Origin: CAZEFK01 sp964511405 | GTDB lineage: Bacteria > Pseudomonadota > Alphaproteobacteria > Elsterales > Elsteraceae | Assembly: GCA_964511405.1 (NCBI GenBank) | Contig: CAZEFK010000123.1 | Span: 1-21,796 of the forward strand | Length of the DNA stretch: 21,796 nt | Direction: 5' to 3' | In this document: positions 14,903-21,796 of the stretch, piece after piece | Position numbering within the stretch: position 1 is the stretch's first letter | Layout: each line of letters starts with the position of its first letter | Translations under genes and position numbers: made by a program | The notes under the pieces: generated by a model | Database searches by the model: none | Seen by the model: the letters and a program-made list of their open reading frames with translations, nothing else | Told to the model about the DNA's origin: nothing

Positions 14903-14953
14903 GGGGCCCCTCCCCGTCAATTGCCTAGGACTGCTTGTCGCACGGGCCCAGCG

Positions 14954-16093
14954 CTACTGCCAAGCGGGCAGCAGGTCGCGGAGACGGCGGGCGGCATCGG
15001 CGACCGTGCCCAGGCCCTCGGCCTGGGCGTCGACCACAAGCACGGTGGTGCCGGCGTCCGGCCACCGCCCCGGCGGCGCCGGCCCGCGCGGCGGTGGTCG
15101 CGGCGGCGGCTCGGGCAGCGGCACGCCATGAAGCGCCGCCAGACGGCCGACATCGGCCAGGGTCGCGTCATAGCCCTCAGGATCGTGCCCGACGGTCTCG
15201 GCCATCAGCCGGACCAGGGCCGCCATGTCGACCCGCAGGTCGGGCCGGCGCAGGGCCTGGGCCGTGCCCATCAGGGCGTTGGCCACCACCATTGCCAAGT
15301 TGGCCGAGGGGAACAGGTCGGGATGCCAGCCGATGCCGGCATTCTCGGCCTCGAAGGCGGCGCGCCGGTCCGCACCCTCGGCGCGGCGCGAAAAAGCCGC
15401 GCCGACGCTCTTACCCGAGGTGCCGCGGATCGACAGCGGCCGGTTGAGGCGGACATAGCGGCCGACCAGCAGCAGGTTGACCACGCCGGAATGGATGTCG
15501 GGCAGGGTCGAGGCCAGGTAGCGCCCGAACCGGATGCGCGCCAGCTGCAGCACCGACTGGTGCACGAAGGCGCTGTAGATCATGGGCAGGTCCAGGAACG
15601 ACAGGGTCATGGCGTAAAGCCGTTCGACCAGGCCCGCCGAGTCGATGAGGTCGGCCTGCTCGCTGTCGTCGATGTGGCGCACCACCAGTCGGTTGCGCAG
15701 GTGCGAGCGGTCGCTGTCCCAGCCATAGTCGGCCGGCTTCCAGGCGACCAGCTTGAGGTCGGGCGCCTGGTCGACCAGCCGGCCGGCATAGGCGCAGGCG
15801 TCGGGCAGCAGCCCGTCGTCGTCGCCCAGCACGGTGACATAGCTGCCGACGGCGTGGCCGAGCGCGCGCGCCCAGTTCTCGGTCATGGACAGGCTATCGG
15901 CGGTCTCGTCATAGACGATCCGGGGGTCGGCGGCGCGGTCGACGATGGCGCGCGTGGCCGGGTCGGCGCCGTTGTTCTGCACCACCACCTGGATCGCCGG
16001 CTCGGTCTGGCCGAGGGCGGTGGCCAGGGCGTGCTCGAAGGTCTCGGGCCGCCCCTTGGTCGGAATCACGATCGAGAAGCGCGGCAGAGTCAC
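14954..16093 (-). CDS. Family 2 (GT-A) glycosyltransferase
   Basis: This cytoplasmic nucleotide-sugar-dependent glycosyltransferase has 379 residues. It opens with FSIVIPTKGRPETFEHAL, the GT-A nucleotide-binding strand, followed by IQVVVQNNGA and the metal-binding VTVLGDDDGLLPDA with the aspartates at 91-93. No transmembrane segment is evident. The C-terminal quarter is unusual: a proline-rich linker (PEPPPRPPPRGPAPPG) leads to a last segment of about 35 residues, TTVLVVDAQAEG onward, of unknown role. The start is a GTG ending at 16093, overlapping the upstream hydrolase stop as GTGA; the open frame beyond it is a shadow of that gene. The next gene encodes a flagellar protein 51 bases on, so a role in flagellar or surface glycosylation is possible but not shown. 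Confidence 0.85.
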   Translation of the reverse strand: MTLPRFSIVIPTKGRPETFEHALATALGQTEPAIQVVVQNNGADPATRAIVDRAADPRIVYDETADSLSMTENWARALGHAVGSYVTVLGDDDGLLPDACAYAGRLVDQAPDLKLVAWKPADYGWDSDRSHLRNRLVVRHIDDSEQADLIDSAGLVERLYAMTLSFLDLPMIYSAFVHQSVLQLARIRFGRYLASTLPDIHSGVVNLLLVGRYVRLNRPLSIRGTSGKSVGAAFSRRAEGADRRAAFEAENAGIGWHPDLFPSANLAMVVANALMGTAQALRRPDLRVDMAALVRLMAETVGHDPEGYDATLADVGRLAALHGVPLPEPPPRPPPRGPAPPGRWPDAGTTVLVVDAQAEGLGTVADAARRLRDLLPAWQ

Positions 16094-16770
16094 GCCGCCA
16101 GCCGCCGGACCAGGGTGCGGACCGCCTCGGGATGGCGGGCGATGGTGGTGTGCGGGCCGTCGACGGCGACGACATGGCAGGCGGCATCCTCGGGGATGCA
16201 GCTCTGCCAGGCGACAATACCGTCGTCGATGGTATAGATCGCGGTCGACGGCATCGCCACCGGCCGCGCCAGGCGCACGAGGTCCACGTCCCGGGCGTAG
16301 CGGCGCGCGCACAGCCGGACCAGCGGCTCGATGGTGCTGGCGGTGGGTAGCCGCACCGGGCTAGCCAGGGTCGCGACGTGAGCGATGCGGCCGGGATGGT
16401 CGTGCGCCAGATCGCGGGCCAGGGCGCCGCCCAAGCTGATGCCGACCACCGCCACCGGCGCCGGGGCCGCCAACAGCCGTTGGCGCAAGCCGGCCAGCAG
16501 TCGCGGCGTCGGCCCCCAATTGGTGCCGAGCCCCCAGCCCAGCGCCCGGAAGCCGCAACGGCCCAGGAAGTCGCGGAGCGGTGCCGTGAACAGGTCGCCG
16601 GCCAGGAACGGCGGCACGACCAGCACGGTGCGACCACCGCCGGCCGGTAGGCCGGCGGGGTCGGGAAAGGGCGGGCACGGCGCCACCAGCGACCAGGTCT
16701 CGCCGATCAGCCGGCGCCGCTGCGGGCGCGGCACCGCGCCGGTGCCATCGAATAGGCTGTCGGCGATCAC
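16090..16770 (-). CDS. Alpha/beta hydrolase
   Basis: This is a 226-residue alpha/beta hydrolase of unknown substrate. TVLVVPPFLAGD forms the first core strand and oxyanion region; the nucleophile elbow is GISLGG with S112. The acid is in YTIDDGIVAW (D182 or D183) and the histidine in DGPHTTIA (H207), a complete triad. RTVLVVPPFL and WGLGTNWGPTPRLL resemble lipase-like or PGAP1-type hydrolases. The start is taken as the GTG ending at 16770, with AAGGG eight bases upstream. The same frame continues upstream past a TAG at 16786-16788 to an ATG ending at 16833 with a much better ribosome binding site, so the start may have changed by mutation. It is the first gene of the minus-strand run and its stop overlaps the glycosyltransferase start. 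Confidence 0.82.
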   Translation of the reverse strand: MIADSLFDGTGAVPRPQRRRLIGETWSLVAPCPPFPDPAGLPAGGGRTVLVVPPFLAGDLFTAPLRDFLGRCGFRALGWGLGTNWGPTPRLLAGLRQRLLAAPAPVAVVGISLGGALARDLAHDHPGRIAHVATLASPVRLPTASTIEPLVRLCARRYARDVDLVRLARPVAMPSTAIYTIDDGIVAWQSCIPEDAACHVVAVDGPHTTIARHPEAVRTLVRRLAA

Positions 16771-16785
16771 CTCGCGAGCCCTTCG

Positions 16786-16833
16786 CTACCGGACGACCGG
16801 GGCAAGGTGCATCGTGGCCGCCGGTCTGTCCAT
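16786..16833 (-). other. 15-codon open frame with strong ribosome binding site, in frame with the alpha/beta hydrolase
   Basis: The ATG ending at 16833 follows GAGGAGGG at good spacing and encodes MDRPAATMHLAPVVR before a TAG stop. The frame is the same as that of the downstream hydrolase, whose GTG start is 16 bases beyond the stop. It may be a leader peptide, a reinitiation relay, or the original N-terminus cut off by a nonsense mutation. The ribosome binding site overlaps the stop codon region of the upstream VOC gene. Confidence 0.4.
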
Positions 16834-16844
16834 CGCCACCCTCC

Positions 16845-17258
16845 TCAGTGCCCGGGGAACGAGGCGTCGGGATTCATCCACACCAGCTCGTAGATGTGGC
16901 CATCGGGATCCTCGAACGACCGGCCGTACATGAATGGCAGGTCCTGCTTCGCGCGCACGTCGGCCCTGCCACCGCTGGCGGCGGCCTTGTCCGCCAGATT
17001 ATCGACCTGCTCGCGACTGTCGCACGACAGACAAAGGAGCACCTCGGTAGTGGCGCGGGCATCGGCGATCGGCTTCGGGGTGAAGCCCTGGAAGAAGGCG
17101 TGCCCGAGCAGCATCACGGTGATGGTGTCGGACCACACCATCGACGAGGCCGCCTCGTTGCTGAACTGCGGGTTCTTCTCGAAACCGAGCGCGGAATAGA
17201 ACGCGGTGGCCTTGGCAACGTCGACCACCGGCAGGTTTACGAAAATCGTCTTCGGCAT
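16845..17258 (-). CDS. VOC family protein (glyoxalase/bleomycin resistance-like)
   Basis: This 137-residue protein has the vicinal oxygen chelate fold. It starts with IFVNLPVVDVAKATAFYSAL and GFEKNPQFSN, the first beta-alpha-beta-beta-beta module, and ends with SFEDPDGHIYELVWMNP, where the glutamate near 124 is the usual metal ligand of the second module. The overall style matches the PhnB/lactoylglutathione lyase-like group of hypothetical VOC proteins, most with unknown substrate. The ATG ends at 17258, preceded by GGAGAGTGG; the longer open frame upstream runs antisense to the ParB-like gene and is rejected. It precedes the minus-strand alpha/beta hydrolase by 74 bases and is divergent from the ParB-like gene by 135 bases; I see no clear promoter in that gap. 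Confidence 0.88.
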   Translation of the reverse strand: MPKTIFVNLPVVDVAKATAFYSALGFEKNPQFSNEAASSMVWSDTITVMLLGHAFFQGFTPKPIADARATTEVLLCLSCDSREQVDNLADKAAASGGRADVRAKQDLPFMYGRSFEDPDGHIYELVWMNPDASFPGH

Positions 17259-17393
17259 TTGGACCACTCTCCAAGTCGGCAGCGGGACTGGGCCGCGTCC
17301 CAAAGGAACGAACATGGGGGCTCGATCCCGACACCGCATGCCTATTTTTTCGGCCGATTGCGCCGAGCGTCCGGCGATGCCAGGATTCCGCGC

Positions 17394-18014
17394 ATGCCGC
17401 ATATCCGCGAACCCATTCTGCATCCGGTCGACCTCGCCGACCTGCGCCCGACCCAGATCACCGTCGGCATGCGCGAGGTCGAGGCCAAGCGCAAGGCCTG
17501 GCGATCCCGGGACGGCAAGTCGGGCGCCGAGTTCCTGGGCCGCCACATGATCCCGGTGATCCGCGGGCCGAAGGACCGCTCTTACGTCATCGACCATCAC
17601 CACCTGTCGCGCGCCCTGATCGAGGAGAAGGTGACGAGCGTGCTGGTCACCGTGGTCGCCGACCTGCGCCGGCTCGACCGCGACTCGTTCTGGTTCGTGC
17701 TGGACAACCGCGGCTGGATGCATCCCTTCGACGACGAGGGCCAGCGCCGGGGCTACGAGCACATCCCGGCCGGGATCAAGGACCTGGTCGACGACCCGTT
17801 CCGTTCCTTGGCCGGCGAACTCCGGCGGCTCGGCGGCTTCGCCAAGGACACCACGCCCTTCAGCGAGTTCCTGTGGGCCGACTTCCTGCGCCGGCGGATC
17901 AAGCGCAAGGCAGTGGACGCCGATTTCGAGGGGGCGGTCGAGCAGGCGCTGAAGCTCGCCCGCAGCGAAGACGCCGATTACCTGCCCGGCTGGTGCGGCG
18001 CCATCGGCGGCTAG
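17394..18014 (+). CDS. ParB-like nuclease-fold protein (ParBc_2 type)
   Basis: The 206-residue protein resembles the putative ParB-like nuclease family (ParBc_2), distinct from chromosome-partitioning ParB. Visible signs are the N-terminal PVDLADLRPTQITVGMREVE, the central FLGRHMIPVIRGPKDRSYVI with DHHHLSRAL following, and SFWFVLDNRGWMHPFDDEGQ. The histidine cluster after the Y-V-I-D strand sits where ParB/sulfiredoxin folds bind a nucleotide. It lacks the helix-turn-helix DNA-binding domain of true ParB and has no ParA neighbour. The ATG at 17394 was chosen because homologous sequence begins soon after; the open frame upstream overlaps the VOC gene antisense. CCAGGA a few bases upstream could be a ribosome binding site. 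No biochemical role can be given. Confidence 0.8.
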   Translation: MPHIREPILHPVDLADLRPTQITVGMREVEAKRKAWRSRDGKSGAEFLGRHMIPVIRGPKDRSYVIDHHHLSRALIEEKVTSVLVTVVADLRRLDRDSFWFVLDNRGWMHPFDDEGQRRGYEHIPAGIKDLVDDPFRSLAGELRRLGGFAKDTTPFSEFLWADFLRRRIKRKAVDADFEGAVEQALKLARSEDADYLPGWCGAIGG

Positions 18015-18052
18015 CCCGGCTCGACCGAGCGGGACGCGGCCGATAGGATGGC

Positions 18053-18451
18053 ATGGTGATCGACACGCTGAAGACCGCTCGGGATCTCCGCACCGCTGGC
18101 CTGCCGCAGGAGCAGGCGGAGGCGGTGGCGCACGCAATCAACGAAGCCCATCAGGCCGATTTTGCCAAGCTGGCCACCAAGGACGACCTTGCCCGTCTGG
18201 AGGCCGCGACCAAAGCCGACATCGCCCGTCTAGAAGCCGCGGTGAAAGCCGACCTTGCCACAACCAAAGCCGACATCGCCCGTCTGGAGACGTCGACGAA
18301 GGCCGATATCCGCAACCTGGGCAACGAGATCGAGCTGGTGCGACGCGACATGGAGATCTTGCGCCGCGACCTCACGATCAAGATGGGCACGATGTTCGTC
18401 ATGGCGGTCGGCATCATTCTCGCCGCGATCCGATACCTGCCGGCACATTGA
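18053..18451 (+). CDS. Coiled-coil, membrane-anchored DUF1640/CCDC90-like protein
   Basis: This small protein (132 residues) has a typical DUF1640-like layout. The N-terminus (MVIDTLKTARDLRTAGLPQE) is followed by QAEAVAHAINEA. A repeat region of TKADIARLEAA-like units spans about residues 42-92, and one hydrophobic C-terminal helix (MFVMAVGIILAAIRYL) probably sits in the membrane. The repeats have 11- and 7-residue periods, as in coiled coils. Bacterial members have no established function; mitochondrial relatives are membrane coiled-coil assembly factors. The ATG at 18053 has AGGA four bases upstream. It follows the ParB-like gene by 38 bases on the same strand and may be co-transcribed. Its 3' end faces the transporter operon. 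Confidence 0.82.
   Translation: MVIDTLKTARDLRTAGLPQEQAEAVAHAINEAHQADFAKLATKDDLARLEAATKADIARLEAAVKADLATTKADIARLETSTKADIRNLGNEIELVRRDMEILRRDLTIKMGTMFVMAVGIILAAIRYLPAH
18176..18328 (+). repeat. In-gene tandem coiled-coil repeats
   Basis: Four 33-base units and one 21-base unit lie head to tail (18176, 18209, 18242, 18263, 18296), each encoding a variant of TKADIARLEAA. The copies starting at 18209 and 18263 share an identical 23-base stretch. The unit lengths keep the reading frame, so unit gain or loss would only lengthen or shorten the coiled coil. Confidence 0.8.
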
Positions 18452-18455
18452 TCGA

Positions 18456-18474
18456 GCGCCCTGGGATCGGGCGC
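18456..18474. terminator. Possible bidirectional terminator hairpin
   Basis: gcgccc and gggcgc are perfect six-base arms around a seven-base loop, placed between the convergent DUF1640-like gene and the transporter operon. There is no T-run on either strand, so this is a weak candidate. Confidence 0.3.
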
Positions 18475-18487
18475 CCCGGCTGGCCGC

Positions 18488-19438
18488 TCAATGGGGCTCG
18501 GCGCGCGGGTCGAAGGCGTCCTGCAGGCCGTCGCCCAGGAAGTTCACGGCGATCACCGTCACGAAGATCAGGATGCCCGGGCAGAAGGCCAGGCGCGGCG
18601 ACGAGGCGATCAGCTCCTGGGCGTTGTTCAGCATGTTCCCCCAGCTCGCGGTCGGCGGCAGGATGCCGAGGCCGAGGAAGCTCAGCACGCTCTCCAGCAG
18701 GATGATCTGGCCGATCGCCAGAGTGAGCGCGACGATGATCGGCGACACCGTGTTGGGCAGCACATGGACGGTCAGGATGTGCCAGGCGCCGGCACCCTGG
18801 GCCCGCGCCGCCAGCACGTAGTCGCGCGCCAGCAGCGCCAGGGTCGAGGCGCGGACCAGGCGCGCCACGGTGGTCCACTGGACCACGGCGATGATCAGCA
18901 CGATGCGGTCGAAGTTGGCCGCGCCCGAGCGCACGAAGGCCTCGGAGAAGCCCAGCTTCTGCAGGTCGACGGCCGCGAACACGATCAGCAGCGGCAGCAG
19001 CGGCAGGGCGATCACGCCGTCGGTCAGGCGCATCAGCACCGCCTCGATGCTGCCGCGGTAATAGCCCGCGACCAGGCCGACCACCGTGCCGATCACCGCG
19101 GCGCTGAGAGCGCCCGCGAAGCCCACGGCCAGCGACACGCGCCCGCCATACATGAGGCGCGCCAGCAGGTCGCGGCCGGCCTCGTCGGTGCCCAGGAGAT
19201 GCGCCGCCGACGGCGCGCCGAACCGCGCCAGGAGGTTGGTGCGCGTGGCGTCCACATGCATCAGCTGCTCATAGAGCGGGGCCGCCGCCGCGAACGCGAT
19301 CAGCAGCAGCAGGACCGCGCCGCCGGCCAGCGCCGCGCGGTTGCCGCGCAGGCGGCGCCAGCGCAGCTGCCACACCGACTGCGGCCGGTCGGGAATGCCC
19401 GATGCGGCGAGGGCGGAGCCGAGGGCCAAGTCGGTCAT
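18488..19438 (-). CDS. Peptide/nickel-type ABC transporter permease, DppC-like
   Basis: This is one of two inner-membrane permeases of a dipeptide/oligopeptide importer, 316 residues. The cytoplasmic N-terminus (WQLRWRRLRGNRAALAGG) leads to the first membrane helix, and HLLGTDEAGRDLLARLMYGG is the typical DppC motif after the periplasmic loop. The EAA loop that contacts the ATPases is ARAQGAGAWHILTVHVLPNT, and LSFLGLGILPPTASWGNML is the conserved C-terminal segment. The ATG ends at 19438 and overlaps the stop of the upstream permease gene as ATGA. The much longer open frame upstream is a shadow through the neighbouring genes. It is the last gene of the operon. The actual substrate (dipeptide, oligopeptide, nickel or other) cannot be told without the binding protein. 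Confidence 0.93.
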   Translation of the reverse strand: MTDLALGSALAASGIPDRPQSVWQLRWRRLRGNRAALAGGAVLLLLIAFAAAAPLYEQLMHVDATRTNLLARFGAPSAAHLLGTDEAGRDLLARLMYGGRVSLAVGFAGALSAAVIGTVVGLVAGYYRGSIEAVLMRLTDGVIALPLLPLLIVFAAVDLQKLGFSEAFVRSGAANFDRIVLIIAVVQWTTVARLVRASTLALLARDYVLAARAQGAGAWHILTVHVLPNTVSPIIVALTLAIGQIILLESVLSFLGLGILPPTASWGNMLNNAQELIASSPRLAFCPGILIFVTVIAVNFLGDGLQDAFDPRAEPH

Positions 19439-20391
19439 GACAGCGAGATCCTCGGGTCGAGCCAAGCATAGGCGATGTCGGCGATCAGGTTCGCGGCCAG
19501 GGTCACCAGGGTCGCGAACAGGAGGCCCATCAGCGCCAGGTTGAAGTCGTTGCCCATGATCGCCTCGTAGATCAGCTTGCCCATGCCGCGATGGGCGAAC
19601 ATGGTCTCGGTGATCAGGGCGCCCGAGAACAGGCTGCCGAAGCTCAGGGCCAGCACGGTCACGATCGGGATCATGGCGTTGCGCAGGGCATGGCGCAGCA
19701 CCACCCGCGCGCTGCTGGCGCCCTTGGCCCGGGCGGTGCGGATATAGTCCTGGCGCAGGGTCTCGATCATCGCGGCGCGGGTATAGCGGGTGAAATGGCC
19801 GACATTGGCGGCCGCCAGGGTCAGCACCGGCAGCACGAAATATTTGGCGCTGTCCAGGACGCCGCCGTCGCCGCCGATGGTGAACATGCCGCTGGCCGGC
19901 AGCCAGCCCAGCCACACCGCGAAGACGAAGATCAGCATCAGCGCCAGCCAGAACACCGGCACCGAGATGCCGGCGAAGGCCAACAGGTTGATCAGCCGGT
20001 CGGCGATCGAGCCCTTGGCCACCGCGGCCAGGGTCCCGAGCGCCAGCGCCGTCACGCTGAAGCACAGGAACGCCAGCCCCATCAGCTTGGCCGTCTGGGC
20101 CAGCGCCGGGCCCATCAGCGCCAGGACCGGCTGCGAATAGGTGCGCGAATAGCCGAAATCGAGGCTCACGGCCGCGGTCAGCCAGTGCCAGTAGCGCAAC
20201 ATCAACGGCTGGTCGAGGCCGTAGAGCGCGCGCAGCCGCTCGACATCGGCCGCGGTGTAGCCGGGGTTGGAATTGACCATGACGTCGATCGGGTCGCCCG
20301 GCATCAGGCCGATCAGGCCGTAGATGACGACCGACATCACCAGCAGCACGGTCACGCTCTGGACGAAGCGCGCGGCGATGAAGCGGGTCAT
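19435..20391 (-). CDS. Peptide/nickel-type ABC transporter permease, DppB-like
   Basis: This is the second permease, 318 residues, with about six membrane helices. The N-terminus (FIAARFVQSVTVLLVMSVVI) is the first helix, followed by GLMPGDPIDVM, the DppB/OppB motif. YGLDQPLMLRYWHWL and LDFGYSRTYSQPV are also typical. The EAA loop reads ARAKGASSARVVLRHALRNA, and ETMFAHRGMGKLIYEAI is the conserved C-terminal signature. Its ATG ends at 20391, eight bases after the ATPase gene stop, and its stop overlaps the DppC-like start, so the permeases are made together. It pairs with the DppC-like protein to form the channel. Confidence 0.93.
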   Translation of the reverse strand: MTRFIAARFVQSVTVLLVMSVVIYGLIGLMPGDPIDVMVNSNPGYTAADVERLRALYGLDQPLMLRYWHWLTAAVSLDFGYSRTYSQPVLALMGPALAQTAKLMGLAFLCFSVTALALGTLAAVAKGSIADRLINLLAFAGISVPVFWLALMLIFVFAVWLGWLPASGMFTIGGDGGVLDSAKYFVLPVLTLAAANVGHFTRYTRAAMIETLRQDYIRTARAKGASSARVVLRHALRNAMIPIVTVLALSFGSLFSGALITETMFAHRGMGKLIYEAIMGNDFNLALMGLLFATLVTLAANLIADIAYAWLDPRISLS

Positions 20392-20399
20392 GGCAGGCC

Positions 20400-21380
20400 C
20401 TACTCCTTGAAATGGCAGGCGGCCACCTGCTGCGGGCGGCCCGGCGCCGGCTCCAGGATCGGCGCCTCGGTCCGACAGATCGCCTGGGCTTTGGGGCAGC
20501 GCGGGTGAAAGGCGCAGCCGGGCGGCGGCTTGAGCGGGCTCGGCACATCGCCCTGGATGGCGCGGCCGCGCCGGCGGCGGCCCTGGCCGACGCGCGGGAT
20601 CGCGTCCAGCAGCGCCCGGGTGTAGGGATGGCTGGGCTGGGCGAACAGCTCGGCGCGCGGCCCAAGCTCGACCAGGCGGCCCAGATACATCACCGCGACC
20701 CGGTCGGCCAGGTGGTTCACCGCCGCCAGGTCGTGGCTGATGAACAGGTAGCTCAGGCCCCGGCTCTCGCGCAGCTCGCTCATCAGGTTCAGGATTTGGC
20801 TCTGGATCGAGACGTCGAGCGCCGACAGCGGCTCGTCGGCGACCACCAGCTCGGGTTCGGGCCCCAGCGCCCGCGCGATCGCGATGCGCTGGCGCTGCCC
20901 GCCCGAGAACTGGTGGGGATAGCGGTTGAGCGCATCGACCGGCAAGCCGACCTGGGTGATCAGCGCCCGCGCCCGGTCCGCGCGCTCCGACCGGCCACCC
21001 AGCCCGTGGATGACCAGCGGCTCGGTGATGACCTCGCTGACCGGCAGGCGCGGGTTGAGCGAGCCGTAGGGGTCCTGGAAGATCATCTGGATCGCGCGCT
21101 GGGTGCGCTTGCGCTCGGCCGGCGGGGCCGTGACCAGGTCGCGGCCCTTGAAGCGGATGGCGCCGCGGGTGGCGGGGTAGAGCCCCACCAGCGCCCGGCC
21201 CAGGGTGGTCTTGCCGCAGCCGCTCTCGCCGACCAGGGCCAGGGTCTCGCCGGCCGACAGGGCGAAGCTGACATCCGCCACCGCCTGCAGCACGGGCACC
21301 GGGCCGCGGGCGAACCAGCCCTTGCGCGGCATGGGAAAGTGGATGGCGAGGCGATCGACCTCCAGGAGCGGCGCGATCAC
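20400..21380 (-). CDS. Peptide ABC transporter ATP-binding protein, DppF/OppF-like
   Basis: This is one of two cytoplasmic ATPases driving the importer, 326 residues. Walker A is GESGCGKTT (from residue 51), the Q-loop is MIFQDPYGSLNPR, the ABC signature is FSGGQRQRIAIARAL, Walker B is LVVADEPLSALD, and the switch histidine is H216 in FISHDL. The peptide-transporter C-terminal domain follows with HPYTRALLDAIP and CAFHPRCPKAQAIC, a cysteine-rich segment known in this family. FQDPYGSLNPR marks it as the F subunit rather than D. The start is the GTG ending at 21380, overlapping the D-subunit stop as GTGA. No residue of the ATPase cycle appears to be missing. Confidence 0.94.
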   Translation of the reverse strand: MIAPLLEVDRLAIHFPMPRKGWFARGPVPVLQAVADVSFALSAGETLALVGESGCGKTTLGRALVGLYPATRGAIRFKGRDLVTAPPAERKRTQRAIQMIFQDPYGSLNPRLPVSEVITEPLVIHGLGGRSERADRARALITQVGLPVDALNRYPHQFSGGQRQRIAIARALGPEPELVVADEPLSALDVSIQSQILNLMSELRESRGLSYLFISHDLAAVNHLADRVAVMYLGRLVELGPRAELFAQPSHPYTRALLDAIPRVGQGRRRRGRAIQGDVPSPLKPPPGCAFHPRCPKAQAICRTEAPILEPAPGRPQQVAACHFKE

Positions 21381-21796
21381 GCGTCGGCCTTGAAGCAGGC
21401 GACATCGTGCCCGGGCGCCAGCGGGCGCAAGGGCGGCGTCGCGGCGCGGCAGTCGGGCCCGGCCAGGCGGCAGCGATCCGCGAAGCGGCAGCCCGGGGCA
21501 TCGGCGGCCAAGTCAGGCACGCCGCCCGGGATCACCGGCAGCCGCGCCTGCCGGCGCTCGAGGTCCGGCAGGGTCTGGATCAGGCCCTGGGTATAGGGAT
21601 GGCGCGGCTCGGCGAACAGCACGGCCGCCGGCGCCCGCTCGACGACGCGGCCGGCATACATGACGATGATCTCGTCGGCCAGCTCCGAGACCACGCCCAG
21701 ATTGTGGCTGATGAACTGGATCGCCATGCCGATCTGGTCCTGCAGCTCCAGCATCAGCTCCAGGATCTGGGCCTGGATGGTGACGTCGAGGGCGGT
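21377..21796 (-). CDS. Peptide ABC transporter ATP-binding protein, DppD/OppD-like, partial
   Basis: Only the C-terminal part of the second ATPase lies in the window; the gene continues past base 21796. The visible frame begins with TALDVTIQAQILELMLELQD, the segment just after Walker B, then the switch histidine in FISHNLGVVSELAD. HPYTQGLIQTLPDL and the cysteine-bearing CRFADRCRLAGPDCR form the peptide-transporter C-terminal domain. Its stop overlaps the F-subunit start as GTGA, showing translational coupling. It is the most upstream transporter gene in the window; the binding-protein gene, if linked, would be further upstream. Confidence 0.92.
   Translation of the reverse strand, partial: TALDVTIQAQILELMLELQDQIGMAIQFISHNLGVVSELADEIIVMYAGRVVERAPAAVLFAEPRHPYTQGLIQTLPDLERRQARLPVIPGGVPDLAADAPGCRFADRCRLAGPDCRAATPPLRPLAPGHDVACFKADA

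Noticed and set aside
14903..14953. Separate transcription start for the flagellar gene
   Set aside because: The 51-base gap has no recognisable sigma-54 or sigma-28 promoter that I can identify.
19439..20665. 725-codon version of the DppC-like protein
   Set aside because: The extra N-terminal part is an out-of-frame reading of the DppB-like and ATPase genes; the ATGA overlap at 19435-19438 marks the real start.

Overview
The window is dense, GC-rich bacterial chromosome with short intergenic gaps. Many start codons overlap the previous stop by four bases. Gene content suggests an alphaproteobacterium, probably Rhodospirillales-like: a family 4 uracil-DNA glycosylase, a soluble lytic transglycosylase and MoaB in a row, a PA0069-type radical SAM protein, and CCDC90/DUF1640-like and ParB-like small proteins. 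The taxon is inferred from protein style only. I see no phage, insertion sequence or CRISPR array.

Layout. (1) 1-4117, plus strand: uracil-DNA glycosylase (5' end outside the window), Slt-type lytic transglycosylase, moaB, and an APH-fold phosphotransferase. The glycosylase 3' half and the leader after it are far less GC-rich than their surroundings. (2) 4118-4409: a convergent gap filled by copies of a short palindromic repeat. (3) 4410-7351: an NmrA-like NAD(P)-binding protein and a SAM methyltransferase on the minus strand, divergent from a LysR regulator. (4) 7376-8991: PA0069-type radical SAM protein (minus) and a GFA-type zinc protein (plus), divergent. (5) 9160-10608: a MASE4-like membrane diguanylate cyclase behind an AT-rich leader with a perfect dyad. 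(6) 10699-10784: a tRNA-Leu(TAG) with an irregular anticodon arm. (7) 10791-16770, minus: a seven-gene, nearly gapless run, in transcription order alpha/beta hydrolase, glycosyltransferase, short flagellar rod/hook protein, dienelactone-hydrolase-like secreted protein, MBL hydrolase, Nudix hydrolase, D-2-hydroxyacid dehydrogenase. (8) 16845-18451: VOC protein (minus), ParB-like nuclease-fold protein (plus), coiled-coil DUF1640-like protein (plus). (9) 18488-21796, minus: a dipeptide/oligopeptide ABC transporter, D-F-B-C, with the D subunit running off the window.

How the genes work together. The transporter operon is the clearest single system: two ATPases and two permeases, coupled by overlapping start and stop codons; no binding protein gene is inside the window. 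The LysR/NmrA/methyltransferase block looks like a regulator with its target operon. The seven-gene minus run looks co-transcribed, but its products do not form one recognised pathway.

I found no convincing wholly new system. The items most worth a second look are the anticodon arm of the tRNA-Leu, the in-frame TAG just upstream of the alpha/beta hydrolase start, the orphan short flagellar gene inside a metabolic-looking operon, the dyad in front of the diguanylate cyclase, and the composition break inside the glycosylase gene.
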